DNA from: a virus
DNA length: 29,960 bases
Reading direction: 5' to 3' (one strand)
IMG/VR virus record: IMGVR_UViG_3300044712_000210
Location: 1 to 29,960 of that record
In this document: positions 18,486 through 26,917 of the stretch, one piece after another
How the letters are laid out: every line of letters begins with the position of its first letter
How positions within the stretch are numbered: the stretch's first letter is position 1
Made by a program: the position numbers and the translations under genes
The notes under the pieces: model-generated
Databases searched by the model: none
Seen by the model: only the letters and a program-made list of their open reading frames with translations
Told to the model about the DNA's origin: nothing

Positions 18486-20288
18486 ATGCCTTTAGATTTT
18501 CCAAGCTCCCCAACAAATGGCCAGGTATATGGTAATTACTACTATAACTCTGCTAGAGGTGCTTGGAATGCTCTGCTTCCTGCTGCTACCCCCAACTTTT
18601 TTACTAATGCCACTTTAAACACTTCTACCCTTGTAGATGCTACAGCAACTGGCTCATTAATGTCAACAACACCATTAACGGTGGTCGGACTTTCTGGTCA
18701 AACAGCTAATTTACAAGAATGGAAAAATAGTTCTGGTACTGTAGTTGCAGCAGTAACACCATCTGGAGCATTAACTGGATATGGTGCAAACTTAATGCAA
18801 AGCTTTGTAACTACAAGAGTTCCTCTTACAGTAAAGGGAAGTAGTGGTCAAACTGCTAACCTGCAAGAATGGCAAAATTCTTCTGGAACTGTTCAGTCAT
18901 ATGTTGATTCAGCAGGAAATATTAACTTTAGTGGTAGCGGATCTTTTGCTCAAGCAAGCACTGGTAGAGCAATTTTTGTGACTAATTCAGCATCAACAAT
19001 TCCTCTTACTGTAAAGGCAGCAGCCTCACAAATCGCAGACATTCAACAATGGCAATCCTCAACTGGGTCGGTATTGTCAGAAATCAACAGTGCTGGTGAA
19101 CTTCAAGTACCCAGAATTGGTGTAGGTTCTGTAATGCCTACTACAACAATGCTTCAATCAACTGCATCTGCAGCTACCAATGTTCCAATTGTTGCAAGAG
19201 GGGCAACATCTCAGTCGGCTAATCTTCAAGAATGGCAAAATACTGGCGGTACTGTATTGTCAAGCATTGATTCTTCTGGTGCATTGAATACAACAGCAAT
19301 AACAGATTCAGGATTTAACAGAGTGCTAAATCCTTCAGGCGGTGTGTTTACTACAGGAATAAACGTATACACTGGTGCAATTAGGATTACCCTTCCAGTT
19401 GGTTGGACAAGTCATATGCATAAGTTTAATGTCAGCGTATTTGACTATAATAATTTAAAGTCTTTTGATGTCTCTATAGCTGGTTACAATTTTACTGGTG
19501 GTACCTGGGTAAATCCAACTGCATACATATTGGGTAATCAAGATGTTTCTGTCAACTATACTGTAAGGTTTGGATATACAGCTGGAGGTAGAGCTTGTAT
19601 CTATATTGGTGAAACAAATTCTAGCTGGAATTATCCACAAATTGCTGTAAACAATGTATTAGTTGGATTCAGCACATCTTCTTCAGCGTGGTTGTCTGGA
19701 TGGACAGTTGATTTTGTTACAGGTTTTGAAAATATTACACAAACTGTATCTAATACACAAATTAGTGCTGGACTTGTACCGATTATTCCAACATCTGTAT
19801 CTGTAAACTCAGGCTCTGCTTCTGTGTCTGCAAACGGAACAATAAATTTTTCTGGTGGTGTAACAAACTTAAGAGTTAATGGTTGTTTTTCTTCGGCATA
19901 TCGATACTACAGGGTTATGTTTGAGATAGAGGCAACAAGTTCTGGTATGGACTTAATGTTTCAACTTATTAATCTTGGATCTGGATATACCTATGGAAGA
20001 ATTGGTACCTATAGTGGTCCTAATTTTACACAAACATTTGCTTCTGGTAATGCCGCAGCCATGATGTCAAGATCGAATCAGGGTAATGGTTCTGGCGGAT
20101 GGATGGATGTTATTAATCCAGCACATGCAGGAACTAAAAGATTTTTATCTCAATCTGTCGATAGTGGATTTTTGCTTTGGCTGGGATCTATCAATGGTAA
20201 TGGCGGTAGCTATTCAGATTTTCAGATTTACTCACTTCAGGGTGGAACTTTAACGAATGGGAGTTTAAAAGTTTATGGATATAGATAA
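18486..20288 (+). CDS. Tail fibre, array member B2, with four shaft repeats
   Basis: The 600-residue product opens with MPLDFPSSPTNGQVYGNYYY. The shaft (about 57-270) holds four copies of a roughly 34-residue repeat, PLTVxGxSGQTANLQEWxNS followed by SGTVxxxVxxSGxL. The third is most diverged. A middle domain (about 280-420) has GRACIYIGETNSSWNYPQI. The head begins LVPIIPTSVSVNSGS (about 433) and ends SLKVYGYR, like B1. The last codons contain the ATG of the next small gene (14-nt overlap, the same geometry as B1). Confidence 0.88.
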   Translation: MPLDFPSSPTNGQVYGNYYYNSARGAWNALLPAATPNFFTNATLNTSTLVDATATGSLMSTTPLTVVGLSGQTANLQEWKNSSGTVVAAVTPSGALTGYGANLMQSFVTTRVPLTVKGSSGQTANLQEWQNSSGTVQSYVDSAGNINFSGSGSFAQASTGRAIFVTNSASTIPLTVKAAASQIADIQQWQSSTGSVLSEINSAGELQVPRIGVGSVMPTTTMLQSTASAATNVPIVARGATSQSANLQEWQNTGGTVLSSIDSSGALNTTAITDSGFNRVLNPSGGVFTTGINVYTGAIRITLPVGWTSHMHKFNVSVFDYNNLKSFDVSIAGYNFTGGTWVNPTAYILGNQDVSVNYTVRFGYTAGGRACIYIGETNSSWNYPQIAVNNVLVGFSTSSSAWLSGWTVDFVTGFENITQTVSNTQISAGLVPIIPTSVSVNSGSASVSANGTINFSGGVTNLRVNGCFSSAYRYYRVMFEIEATSSGMDLMFQLINLGSGYTYGRIGTYSGPNFTQTFASGNAAAMMSRSNQGNGSGGWMDVINPAHAGTKRFLSQSVDSGFLLWLGSINGNGGSYSDFQIYSLQGGTLTNGSLKVYGYR

Positions 20289-20514
20289 TGCACAAGATAT
20301 AACGCCAGAAGATTCTGTTGCACCAGTTTATCTGATACCGCTAACAGAAGAAGAGATTGTTCAAAGACAAGAAGAGTATGAAAAATTTTTAAAGCAAGAG
20401 CAAGCAGAAAAAGATCAGCAGGTTCAAAAAGAGCAAAACCTTAAGGCTGCCATAGAAAAACTTTCAAAACTTGGTTTAACTGAAGAAGAGGCCAAAGCTA
20501 TTGCTGGTGTATAA
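20275..20514 (+). CDS. Small fibre-associated protein with GLTEEEA tail (3 of 3)
   Basis: The 79-residue protein (MDIDNAQDITPEDSVAPVYL...) has a strongly charged central helix (EEIVQRQEEYEKFLKQEQAE) that could form a coiled coil, then the shared ending AIEKLSKLGLTEEEAKAIAG. It overlaps fibre B2 by 14 nt exactly as the first small protein overlaps B1. Its GTA TAA end makes the next TATAAT. Confidence 0.8.
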   Translation: MDIDNAQDITPEDSVAPVYLIPLTEEEIVQRQEEYEKFLKQEQAEKDQQVQKEQNLKAAIEKLSKLGLTEEEAKAIAGV

Positions 20515-20523
20515 TTAAATTAT
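20510..20523 (+). promoter_or_regulatory. -10 element and palindromic joint before fibre A3
   Basis: TATAAT (20510-20515), 6 nt, then ATG at 20522; the 13-mer ATAATT-A-AATTAT is identical to that before B1 and B3. Confidence 0.7.
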
Positions 20524-21724
20524 GGCTCTTGATTTTCCAGCAAACCCTACAAACGGACAAATATATGGTTCATATGTCTATAACTCAACTGTAGGTGCTT
20601 GGCAATCTAAGGAAGATCCTGCAACTGTGGCGGTAACGTCACCGACAGCACCATTGACTGCTAATAATGGAGATATTTGGTACAACACTAATACTGGAGT
20701 ATCTTATGTTTATTATGCTGACGGCACAAGTGCACAATGGGTTGAGATTATTTCTTCTGCTATACCTGCCTTAAGCTCAAAAGCTAATCTTATTGGAGAT
20801 AACTGGTTTAGTGGTGGCGTAAACTATTATGGTACTGGAGACCTTAATGGTACTTTTATTTCCTCAAATACTGGGCGTGCACAGTTTACAGTTAACAATG
20901 CAGCCGCCACTCCTTTAACTGTTAAGGGAACAACTTCACAAACTGCAGATTTGCAACAGTGGATAAACGTAAGCAATACAGTTCTTGCAGAAGTAGATTC
21001 TGCAGGAATAATTACAGCTCCAAGATTTGTTTCAACACAAGCAACAGGTACTGCTCCGTTTTCTGTTGCATCTACAACTGCTGTTGCAAACCTTAATGCC
21101 GATCTTCTTGATGGTCAACATGGAAGCGTATATTCGCCAGCAGGTATGGTAAGTCAGTTTGCAGGTGCAACAGCACCAACTGGTTGGTTATTGTGTGATG
21201 GCACTGCAGTATCCAGAACAACATATGCTGGATTATTTGCAGCTATTGGAACAAATTATGGAACTGGTGATGGATCTACCACATTTAACCTTCCCAATCT
21301 TAAGGGAAGAATTCCAGTAGGTTTAGATTCTGCACAAACCGAATTTAATACATTAAATGCACCTGGTGGAGTTAAGTCAACATCTTTGACAGTTAGCCAT
21401 ATACCACAGCACAATCACTCAATCGATCACGACCACGCAGCTTTTACTGCATCTGGTGGAGATCACAGCCACCTATTCTTCGGTGACGACGGTGCTTCAA
21501 GTCCAGGTGGTTATAGTAGAAGCGTTGCAATTGGCTATGATGCAACGAGTAACAATACTACTGGTAACGGTGGAGATTTTGTTACTAAGGGGTCTGGTGC
21601 TCACTCACACACAATTGATGTGCCAGCATTTAGTGGAACATCTGGAAATTATGGGTCAGCAACAGTTACTCCAGTATCTGCATTGCAGCCATATATCGTT
21701 ATGAACTATATCATTAAGGTATAA
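20522..21724 (+). CDS. Tail fibre, array member A3, with tail-collar head
   Basis: The 400-residue product has the type-A N-terminus (MALDFPANPTNGQIYGSYVY) and GDIWYNTNTGVSYVYYADGT. The shaft includes PLTVKGTTSQTADLQQW. The head is a phage tail-collar domain (about 208-265: GWLLCDGTAVSRTTYAGLFA, then TTFNLPNLKGRIPVG) followed by a His-rich segment (HIPQHNHSIDHDHAAF, and GAHSHTID), typical of metal-binding fibre tips. It ends LQPYIVMNYIIKV. No small partner follows. Confidence 0.9.
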   Translation: MALDFPANPTNGQIYGSYVYNSTVGAWQSKEDPATVAVTSPTAPLTANNGDIWYNTNTGVSYVYYADGTSAQWVEIISSAIPALSSKANLIGDNWFSGGVNYYGTGDLNGTFISSNTGRAQFTVNNAAATPLTVKGTTSQTADLQQWINVSNTVLAEVDSAGIITAPRFVSTQATGTAPFSVASTTAVANLNADLLDGQHGSVYSPAGMVSQFAGATAPTGWLLCDGTAVSRTTYAGLFAAIGTNYGTGDGSTTFNLPNLKGRIPVGLDSAQTEFNTLNAPGGVKSTSLTVSHIPQHNHSIDHDHAAFTASGGDHSHLFFGDDGASSPGGYSRSVAIGYDATSNNTTGNGGDFVTKGSGAHSHTIDVPAFSGTSGNYGSATVTPVSALQPYIVMNYIIKV

Positions 21725-21733
21725 TTAAATTAT
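21720..21733 (+). promoter_or_regulatory. -10 element and palindromic joint before fibre B3
   Basis: TATAAT (21720-21725) contains the preceding GTA TAA; ATG at 21732 after 6 nt. Confidence 0.7.
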
Positions 21734-22739
21734 GCCCATCGACTTTCCAAGTTCTCCAACAAACGGACAGGTATCTGGTAACTACTACTATGATGCCACT
21801 ACTGGTGCTTGGAGATCTTTTAGTTCTACTGTTAATCCAATTCCCAGTACCCTCAAAAATTTGACGGTATCTAGTAGTGAAACAACTGGAGTATCTTTAA
21901 AAGTAACACCATTCACTACATCATCAGTAAACCTACAAGAATGGTATAACACATCTTCTAATATTGTAGCTAGCATGAATGTGGCTGGAGATCTAACGGT
22001 TAACAGTATTACACTAACAACAGATCTTTCTGTTGCTAATGGCGGAACTGGTGCTAGTTCATTTACTTCTGGTGCATACATTAAGGGTGCAGGAACGGGT
22101 GCTTTAACAGCTCAGGTCGGTATTCCTGGAAGCGATATTAGTAGTGGTCAGGTTAGTTCAAGTTTTGGTGGTGCACCAACTGGTGGAATTATGCCATTTG
22201 CTGGAGCAGCTGCACCATCTGGATGGCTTTTGTGTGAAGGTCAAGAGTTGGCAATTTCATCTTTTACGGCTCTCTACAATGTATTAACTGCAACTGGAAC
22301 TGTTTTCCCTTATGGCACAAACACAAATGGTTCTGGTGCAGCAGGAACAACTCACTTTAGGTTGCCAGACCTTCGTGGTGATGTGCCAGTTGGAAAGACT
22401 GCATCGGGAACATTTGCAACACTTGGTTCTAGCGGCGGTGTTGAGTCAGTAACTCTAACAGCTGCTCAGTCTGGTGTTCCTGCCCACTCCCACCCTAATA
22501 CACTGTCTGACCCAGGTCACTCACACGTTATTCGTGGTCCTGTTTGGAGAGAGTCTGGCTTCAACGTCACAATGCGTACCGACGGTGGTGCAGGTCAATC
22601 TGTTGACCAGGGTGCAAGAACCAACACCGACTATACTGGTATGACTATTAGTAATGCAAACAACGTAGCAGCAAATGCCTCTCAAGCCCACACCAACCTT
22701 CAACCATATATCGTTCTTAACTACATTATCAAAACCTAG
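21732..22739 (+). CDS. Tail fibre, array member B3, with tail-collar head
   Basis: The 335-residue product has the type-B N-terminus (MPIDFPSSPTNGQVSGNYYY) and IPSTLKNL as in B1, a diverged NLQEWYNTSSN repeat, and VANGGTGASSFTSGAYIKG. The head is a tail-collar domain (GWLLCEGQELAISSFTALYN, HFRLPDLRGDVPVG, about 158-225) with a shorter His-containing tip (VPAHSHPNTLSDPGHSHVI) and the ending LQPYIVLNYIIKT, like A3. It closes the fibre array. Confidence 0.9.
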   Translation: MPIDFPSSPTNGQVSGNYYYDATTGAWRSFSSTVNPIPSTLKNLTVSSSETTGVSLKVTPFTTSSVNLQEWYNTSSNIVASMNVAGDLTVNSITLTTDLSVANGGTGASSFTSGAYIKGAGTGALTAQVGIPGSDISSGQVSSSFGGAPTGGIMPFAGAAAPSGWLLCEGQELAISSFTALYNVLTATGTVFPYGTNTNGSGAAGTTHFRLPDLRGDVPVGKTASGTFATLGSSGGVESVTLTAAQSGVPAHSHPNTLSDPGHSHVIRGPVWRESGFNVTMRTDGGAGQSVDQGARTNTDYTGMTISNANNVAANASQAHTNLQPYIVLNYIIKT

Positions 22740-22768
22740 CCCTATGATAAACTAGATTAGGAGATTAC

Positions 22769-25700
22769 ATGACTACCGCTTCTAATTCATACGCAGAAAA
22801 GGTTTTTGCCGAGCACCCAATCGCACTATGGTCTCTTGACGATCCAATTGATTATGTATCTCTAATTACAGAAGATGATCGCAATATGCGAAATGGCTGG
22901 GTATTTAAAAATGCCAGCAATACAACTCTTACACCTTCTACTGTTGCAACTTCATATGCTACAACATCTACGTGGTTACCAGCATTTCCAGAGCCAGCTT
23001 TCGAAAGCTATGCCAATCAACTTTTTGTGCCACCATCTGGTGACCAACTAAAATGCTTAAGTCCAGTAATAGCTCAGCAAGCAGATTTGGAAATCTCTAA
23101 AACAATATCTATTTCAACTTATATTGACACATTTAATAGAGCTATTGATCTTAGATTGGGTATTGAGTATACAGATTCGTCATCTCAAGTAATTAGAGAA
23201 ACAAAGAACATAGATCTTTTAAGTATTAGTAACTGGCAGTTCGTTTCACAGTCATTTGAGTTGCCAAACGCATTTACAGATTTAAAAATAGTTGTAGAGA
23301 TAACGTTCAACTCAGCACCTTCTGGTTATTATGTTTTGCTAAATGGTATTTCTTTTGGTCAAAGATCAGAACAGTTTAATGTCGAATCTCTTGGCGTTAA
23401 TCCGTCAACAATTCCTACAGCTATTGCGGTGTCTGGATATGGTGTAGGTACAAAGTCTTATGGTTTACAAGAGATTAACGGATATTATATGGCAAACACA
23501 AACAAGATGTTTGCTAACAACTCTAGCTTGCCAATGGTATTTGGTTCTGAAAGCTGTACCAAGATTACCCCAAACCCAGAGGGTCCATCTCTCATTTTGC
23601 CAGGGTATGGATTCATGAACGTCAATGGACAATACTCTGATTTAACATTTGAAACATGGTTAAAGATACAGTCATCTGCAACAGAGCCAAGACGTATTCT
23701 TGGGCCAATTGCATCTACAGATGGTCTCTATGTTAACGACTCATTCTTAGCACTAAAGGTTGGCAAATATAACGGTTCTTATTATGTTGGAGAATGGGAC
23801 AGACCAATGCTGGTTGCTATTCGACTTTCTGGTACCGTTGCTAGTTTGACAGTTAATGGCGAAGAAGTTATTACAATTAACATTGATCCAGACCAGGTTA
23901 ATTTTCCAGCCAAACTAAGTGGAACTGGAAAGGACCAAGACTGGATTGGTTTTTATGCTTATAACGATGTTCCAATTATTGAGATTGACTGTGTCGGAAT
24001 TTATCCATACGAGGTTCCAGCAATTGTTGAGAAGCGTCGTTGGGTATATGGGCAGGGTGTAGAAACATCTGAAAACATTAACGGTTCTAGCCTAGGAAAG
24101 ATCATGTCGGTTGACTATACTTTCTCTAAGTATGCCAAGAACTATATCTATCCAGATCTTGGTAAATGGAACCAGGGTATTACAGAAAACATTGTAGCTG
24201 ACAATCTAACGCTATCTCTGCCACAGTACGAACTGCCATCAATTGTGTTTAACAATAAAACACTAGATCAATGGTATACGGACAACTCTTCTCTTTCATC
24301 AATCTTTGGAACGTACTTATCATTAAAACCAAATTCTGGATGGAACTCAACAGATGGTTACATTCTTTTCTCTAGCCTTAATTTGCTACAGCAAGATGTA
24401 AAAGCTTTTTACGGTTTGTTCGAATCTAATGCATCAGTCTCAACTAAGCAAACATTGTTTATGCTTGAAAACACAACCACAGGAGAATCTCTTGAAATAA
24501 CCTTGCAGGGTGCTACTACTGCATACACGTATCGATACTTGTCACAGGTTAATGGCATAGTTACAACACAGGAAGAGCTTATCTATAGCGATACCCTGCA
24601 TGTTCCTGGAGACTTCCTGTTTGCTGGTTTAGATATTAATAAGTTTGCACAAAACTTTGGCGGTAGAGTTGCAAACTTCCTAGGATCAAAACAATCAATT
24701 AAGCTATATGTTGGTGGTAAGAAAGAGTTTACAAATACTTTTGCTGGAAACATTTATCGTATTGGGTTTAGCACAGCACGCAACCTAGAAAAGATCTCTA
24801 ATGTGTTTTCGTCAACTGGTCTTCCTGCAGGATTTAACGCCTTTGATGCCAACTTTGTCTCTGATGCTGGAAGCTCTATTTTTACTAACGACAATCCATC
24901 TCAAAGTCTTTACAACTGGAATGTTTATCTAGATGGTGGAGATGAATATTTTGGCAATGACTCTGGTATCTATGAGCAGGAAATTGATGGCGGTAGCGTA
25001 TACAGCCTCCTGGTCTCAAACATTCTTAATCACGTTGGAAGCTACACCCTGGTTCCCAAGATTTACCTAGAAAACTTTATGCTAGATATTGCGGTTAACA
25101 GCTATTGGCAGGACTACGTACCACTGACATACTTTAGTAAATATATTAATAGTGGTACACAGAATAGTGACGGTAGTGTGAACACATACCAAGATCTTGA
25201 CTTTATTCAATTTAATATTGACTACCCTGCTATTCAAAAATTCTTGACCAACTCGTTTGATACAACTAGTTCACTTGTTAGAACCTTTGTATCTTTTCAA
25301 GAATTAAAAAATGATGCAGCAATCAGTGTAAGCAGATTTAACAAGATAGTCTTTGCACCCAAGAATGGAGTGGTGGTACCAGGAGATGACTGGCAGACTA
25401 TCAATGACGATGGAACAATTGATTATGTAAAGTATGAGGTCGTAGATGACACTATTATTTATCCCCCATCAAATATGAGCTTTAAGCAGGTATCGATTGT
25501 TTTGCATGTTGAGCTTTTGTCAAACGGTATCATGGAGAACCCAGTTAAAATTAGATCTCTTCAGTTAGCCTCACAGGTACTAGATGGTGCACAGGCAAAC
25601 CCTGTAGGAACTAAGTTTGGTTTGGATGTTTTCCCATACAGAAAGTCTTCTGAGTTCTATGACTACAAGACAAGAAATCCGTACAGCATTTACAAGGGCA

Positions 25701-26527
25701 GCACCCCTTACATGTACCTGACCTCAACTAGTGGATTAAGATTAAGAGGTTTCTACGACGGTGATCTTGACCGTGGTATTGAAATTCCAATTAACACTAG
25801 TTCTACATCATTCTTTAAGATTGCTGCATGGCAGATACTTTTGAGATATGACGACGAAGCATTCCCTCAGTCTGTTACAGAAATAATGGAAATCTTTGCA
25901 AAGTCAAAAACTCTGGAAACATCTGGAGAAGACTATATTCGTCACATCAAGTTCTACCTTGTACCAGACGACGAACTCCAAGATAGAGGTCGTATTTATG
26001 CAATCGATGCTGACACTGGTCTTCAGCAAAGCGACATCACCTTCTATATTAATGGCAAGAAGGTTCTCAATCCAGTATTAGATAGAAAGACTTGGACAGC
26101 ACTGTCCTTCTCGTTTGATACCCCAGTAGACTTCTCTGGATATCCAGGGGCATTTAGAGTGACTGGTCCAATCATTTTTAACAATGTGTCCTACTACCAG
26201 TCATCTGAAGCTGACGAGGCATCTCGTTCTGTATATCGTCAGTGGGCAGATGTAAAGATTACGGATAACCTTGATAAAGACTGGGCTTATTGGAAGAACC
26301 TGGATGCAGACCCAGCGGTGGCAGGAACTCAGGCGTATACTTGGCGTAACTTGCTTGTTGTTTCATCACAAGGTTTTGCTGGTTTTGACACAAAGTCTGT
26401 TTACAAGAAGTACACTGGTACAGATCGTATCGTTATTGACAGTGACACACAATTTAGGTTTAAAAATTACGAATACGTGGTCTATAAAGACATCTCATGG
26501 CAGTCAAATATTATCACACCTGTATAA
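22769..26527 (+). CDS. Large minor tail protein with LamG-like domains
   Basis: The 1252-residue product is the largest in the window. AGGAG is 7 nt before the ATG. It starts AEKVFAEHPIALWSLDDPID, an element of actinophage minor tail proteins. A concanavalin/LamG-like jelly roll is visible about residues 275-425 (DLTFETWLKIQSS, GEWDRPMLVAIRLSGTVASL, TVNGEEV), and a second similar segment about 1065-1180 (DITFYINGKKVL). No transmembrane segment is seen. It is likely a structural tail-tip or central baseplate protein. Its terminal GTA TAA T again reads TATAAT. Confidence 0.8.
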   Translation: MTTASNSYAEKVFAEHPIALWSLDDPIDYVSLITEDDRNMRNGWVFKNASNTTLTPSTVATSYATTSTWLPAFPEPAFESYANQLFVPPSGDQLKCLSPVIAQQADLEISKTISISTYIDTFNRAIDLRLGIEYTDSSSQVIRETKNIDLLSISNWQFVSQSFELPNAFTDLKIVVEITFNSAPSGYYVLLNGISFGQRSEQFNVESLGVNPSTIPTAIAVSGYGVGTKSYGLQEINGYYMANTNKMFANNSSLPMVFGSESCTKITPNPEGPSLILPGYGFMNVNGQYSDLTFETWLKIQSSATEPRRILGPIASTDGLYVNDSFLALKVGKYNGSYYVGEWDRPMLVAIRLSGTVASLTVNGEEVITINIDPDQVNFPAKLSGTGKDQDWIGFYAYNDVPIIEIDCVGIYPYEVPAIVEKRRWVYGQGVETSENINGSSLGKIMSVDYTFSKYAKNYIYPDLGKWNQGITENIVADNLTLSLPQYELPSIVFNNKTLDQWYTDNSSLSSIFGTYLSLKPNSGWNSTDGYILFSSLNLLQQDVKAFYGLFESNASVSTKQTLFMLENTTTGESLEITLQGATTAYTYRYLSQVNGIVTTQEELIYSDTLHVPGDFLFAGLDINKFAQNFGGRVANFLGSKQSIKLYVGGKKEFTNTFAGNIYRIGFSTARNLEKISNVFSSTGLPAGFNAFDANFVSDAGSSIFTNDNPSQSLYNWNVYLDGGDEYFGNDSGIYEQEIDGGSVYSLLVSNILNHVGSYTLVPKIYLENFMLDIAVNSYWQDYVPLTYFSKYINSGTQNSDGSVNTYQDLDFIQFNIDYPAIQKFLTNSFDTTSSLVRTFVSFQELKNDAAISVSRFNKIVFAPKNGVVVPGDDWQTINDDGTIDYVKYEVVDDTIIYPPSNMSFKQVSIVLHVELLSNGIMENPVKIRSLQLASQVLDGAQANPVGTKFGLDVFPYRKSSEFYDYKTRNPYSIYKGSTPYMYLTSTSGLRLRGFYDGDLDRGIEIPINTSSTSFFKIAAWQILLRYDDEAFPQSVTEIMEIFAKSKTLETSGEDYIRHIKFYLVPDDELQDRGRIYAIDADTGLQQSDITFYINGKKVLNPVLDRKTWTALSFSFDTPVDFSGYPGAFRVTGPIIFNNVSYYQSSEADEASRSVYRQWADVKITDNLDKDWAYWKNLDADPAVAGTQAYTWRNLLVVSSQGFAGFDTKSVYKKYTGTDRIVIDSDTQFRFKNYEYVVYKDISWQSNIITPV

Positions 26528-26557
26528 TATGGTATACTTGTGGTTATGGAGAAGATT

Positions 26558-26917
26558 ATGAAGGGCCAAATTGGTAAAACCAAGGTCCAAATCGTTAACG
26601 ATAATATTACAAATGTGGGAGTTTATGTCTGGCAAAAGGCCAACGGTAAGTTTTTTACCGACGGAGACAACAATGTTCTAAACATTCCTGCACGTCGTGG
26701 TGACAAAGCAAAGATTGCAGAGCTTACAAAGGCAGCAGCTTACTACGGTGAGCCAGATGGCAAGGCTGTATTTTTCGAGGGTACAGCAAGAATTACAGAC
26801 GAAGAGTACTCAGTACAAAAAGACCGTATGGCACAGGGATACATCCCTAGCGAAAACGACCTAGGTGCGTTGATTGCTGCAAAGAAGACACAGGAGCTAT
26901 ACGGTAATGACGAATGA
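26558..26917 (+). CDS. Conserved-looking small protein upstream of portal
   Basis: I chose ATG 26558 because GGAGAAG lies 7 nt upstream; this gives 119 residues (MKGQIGKTKVQIVNDNITNV...). GTG 26540 and ATG 26546 are in frame too, and TATACT (26533-26538) lies 7 nt before 26546, so a leaderless start there is possible. The protein is soluble, with an N-terminal beta part (VGVYVWQKANGKFFTDGDNN) and a helical C-terminus. It overlaps the portal gene by 11 nt. Function unknown; a head-related role is likely from position. Confidence 0.75.
   Translation: MKGQIGKTKVQIVNDNITNVGVYVWQKANGKFFTDGDNNVLNIPARRGDKAKIAELTKAAAYYGEPDGKAVFFEGTARITDEEYSVQKDRMAQGYIPSENDLGALIAAKKTQELYGNDE

Noticed and set aside
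14372-22739. Diversity-generating retroelement acting on the fibres
   Set aside because: No reverse transcriptase, template repeat or adenine-biased variable repeat is visible in the window. Variation looks like duplication and head exchange instead.
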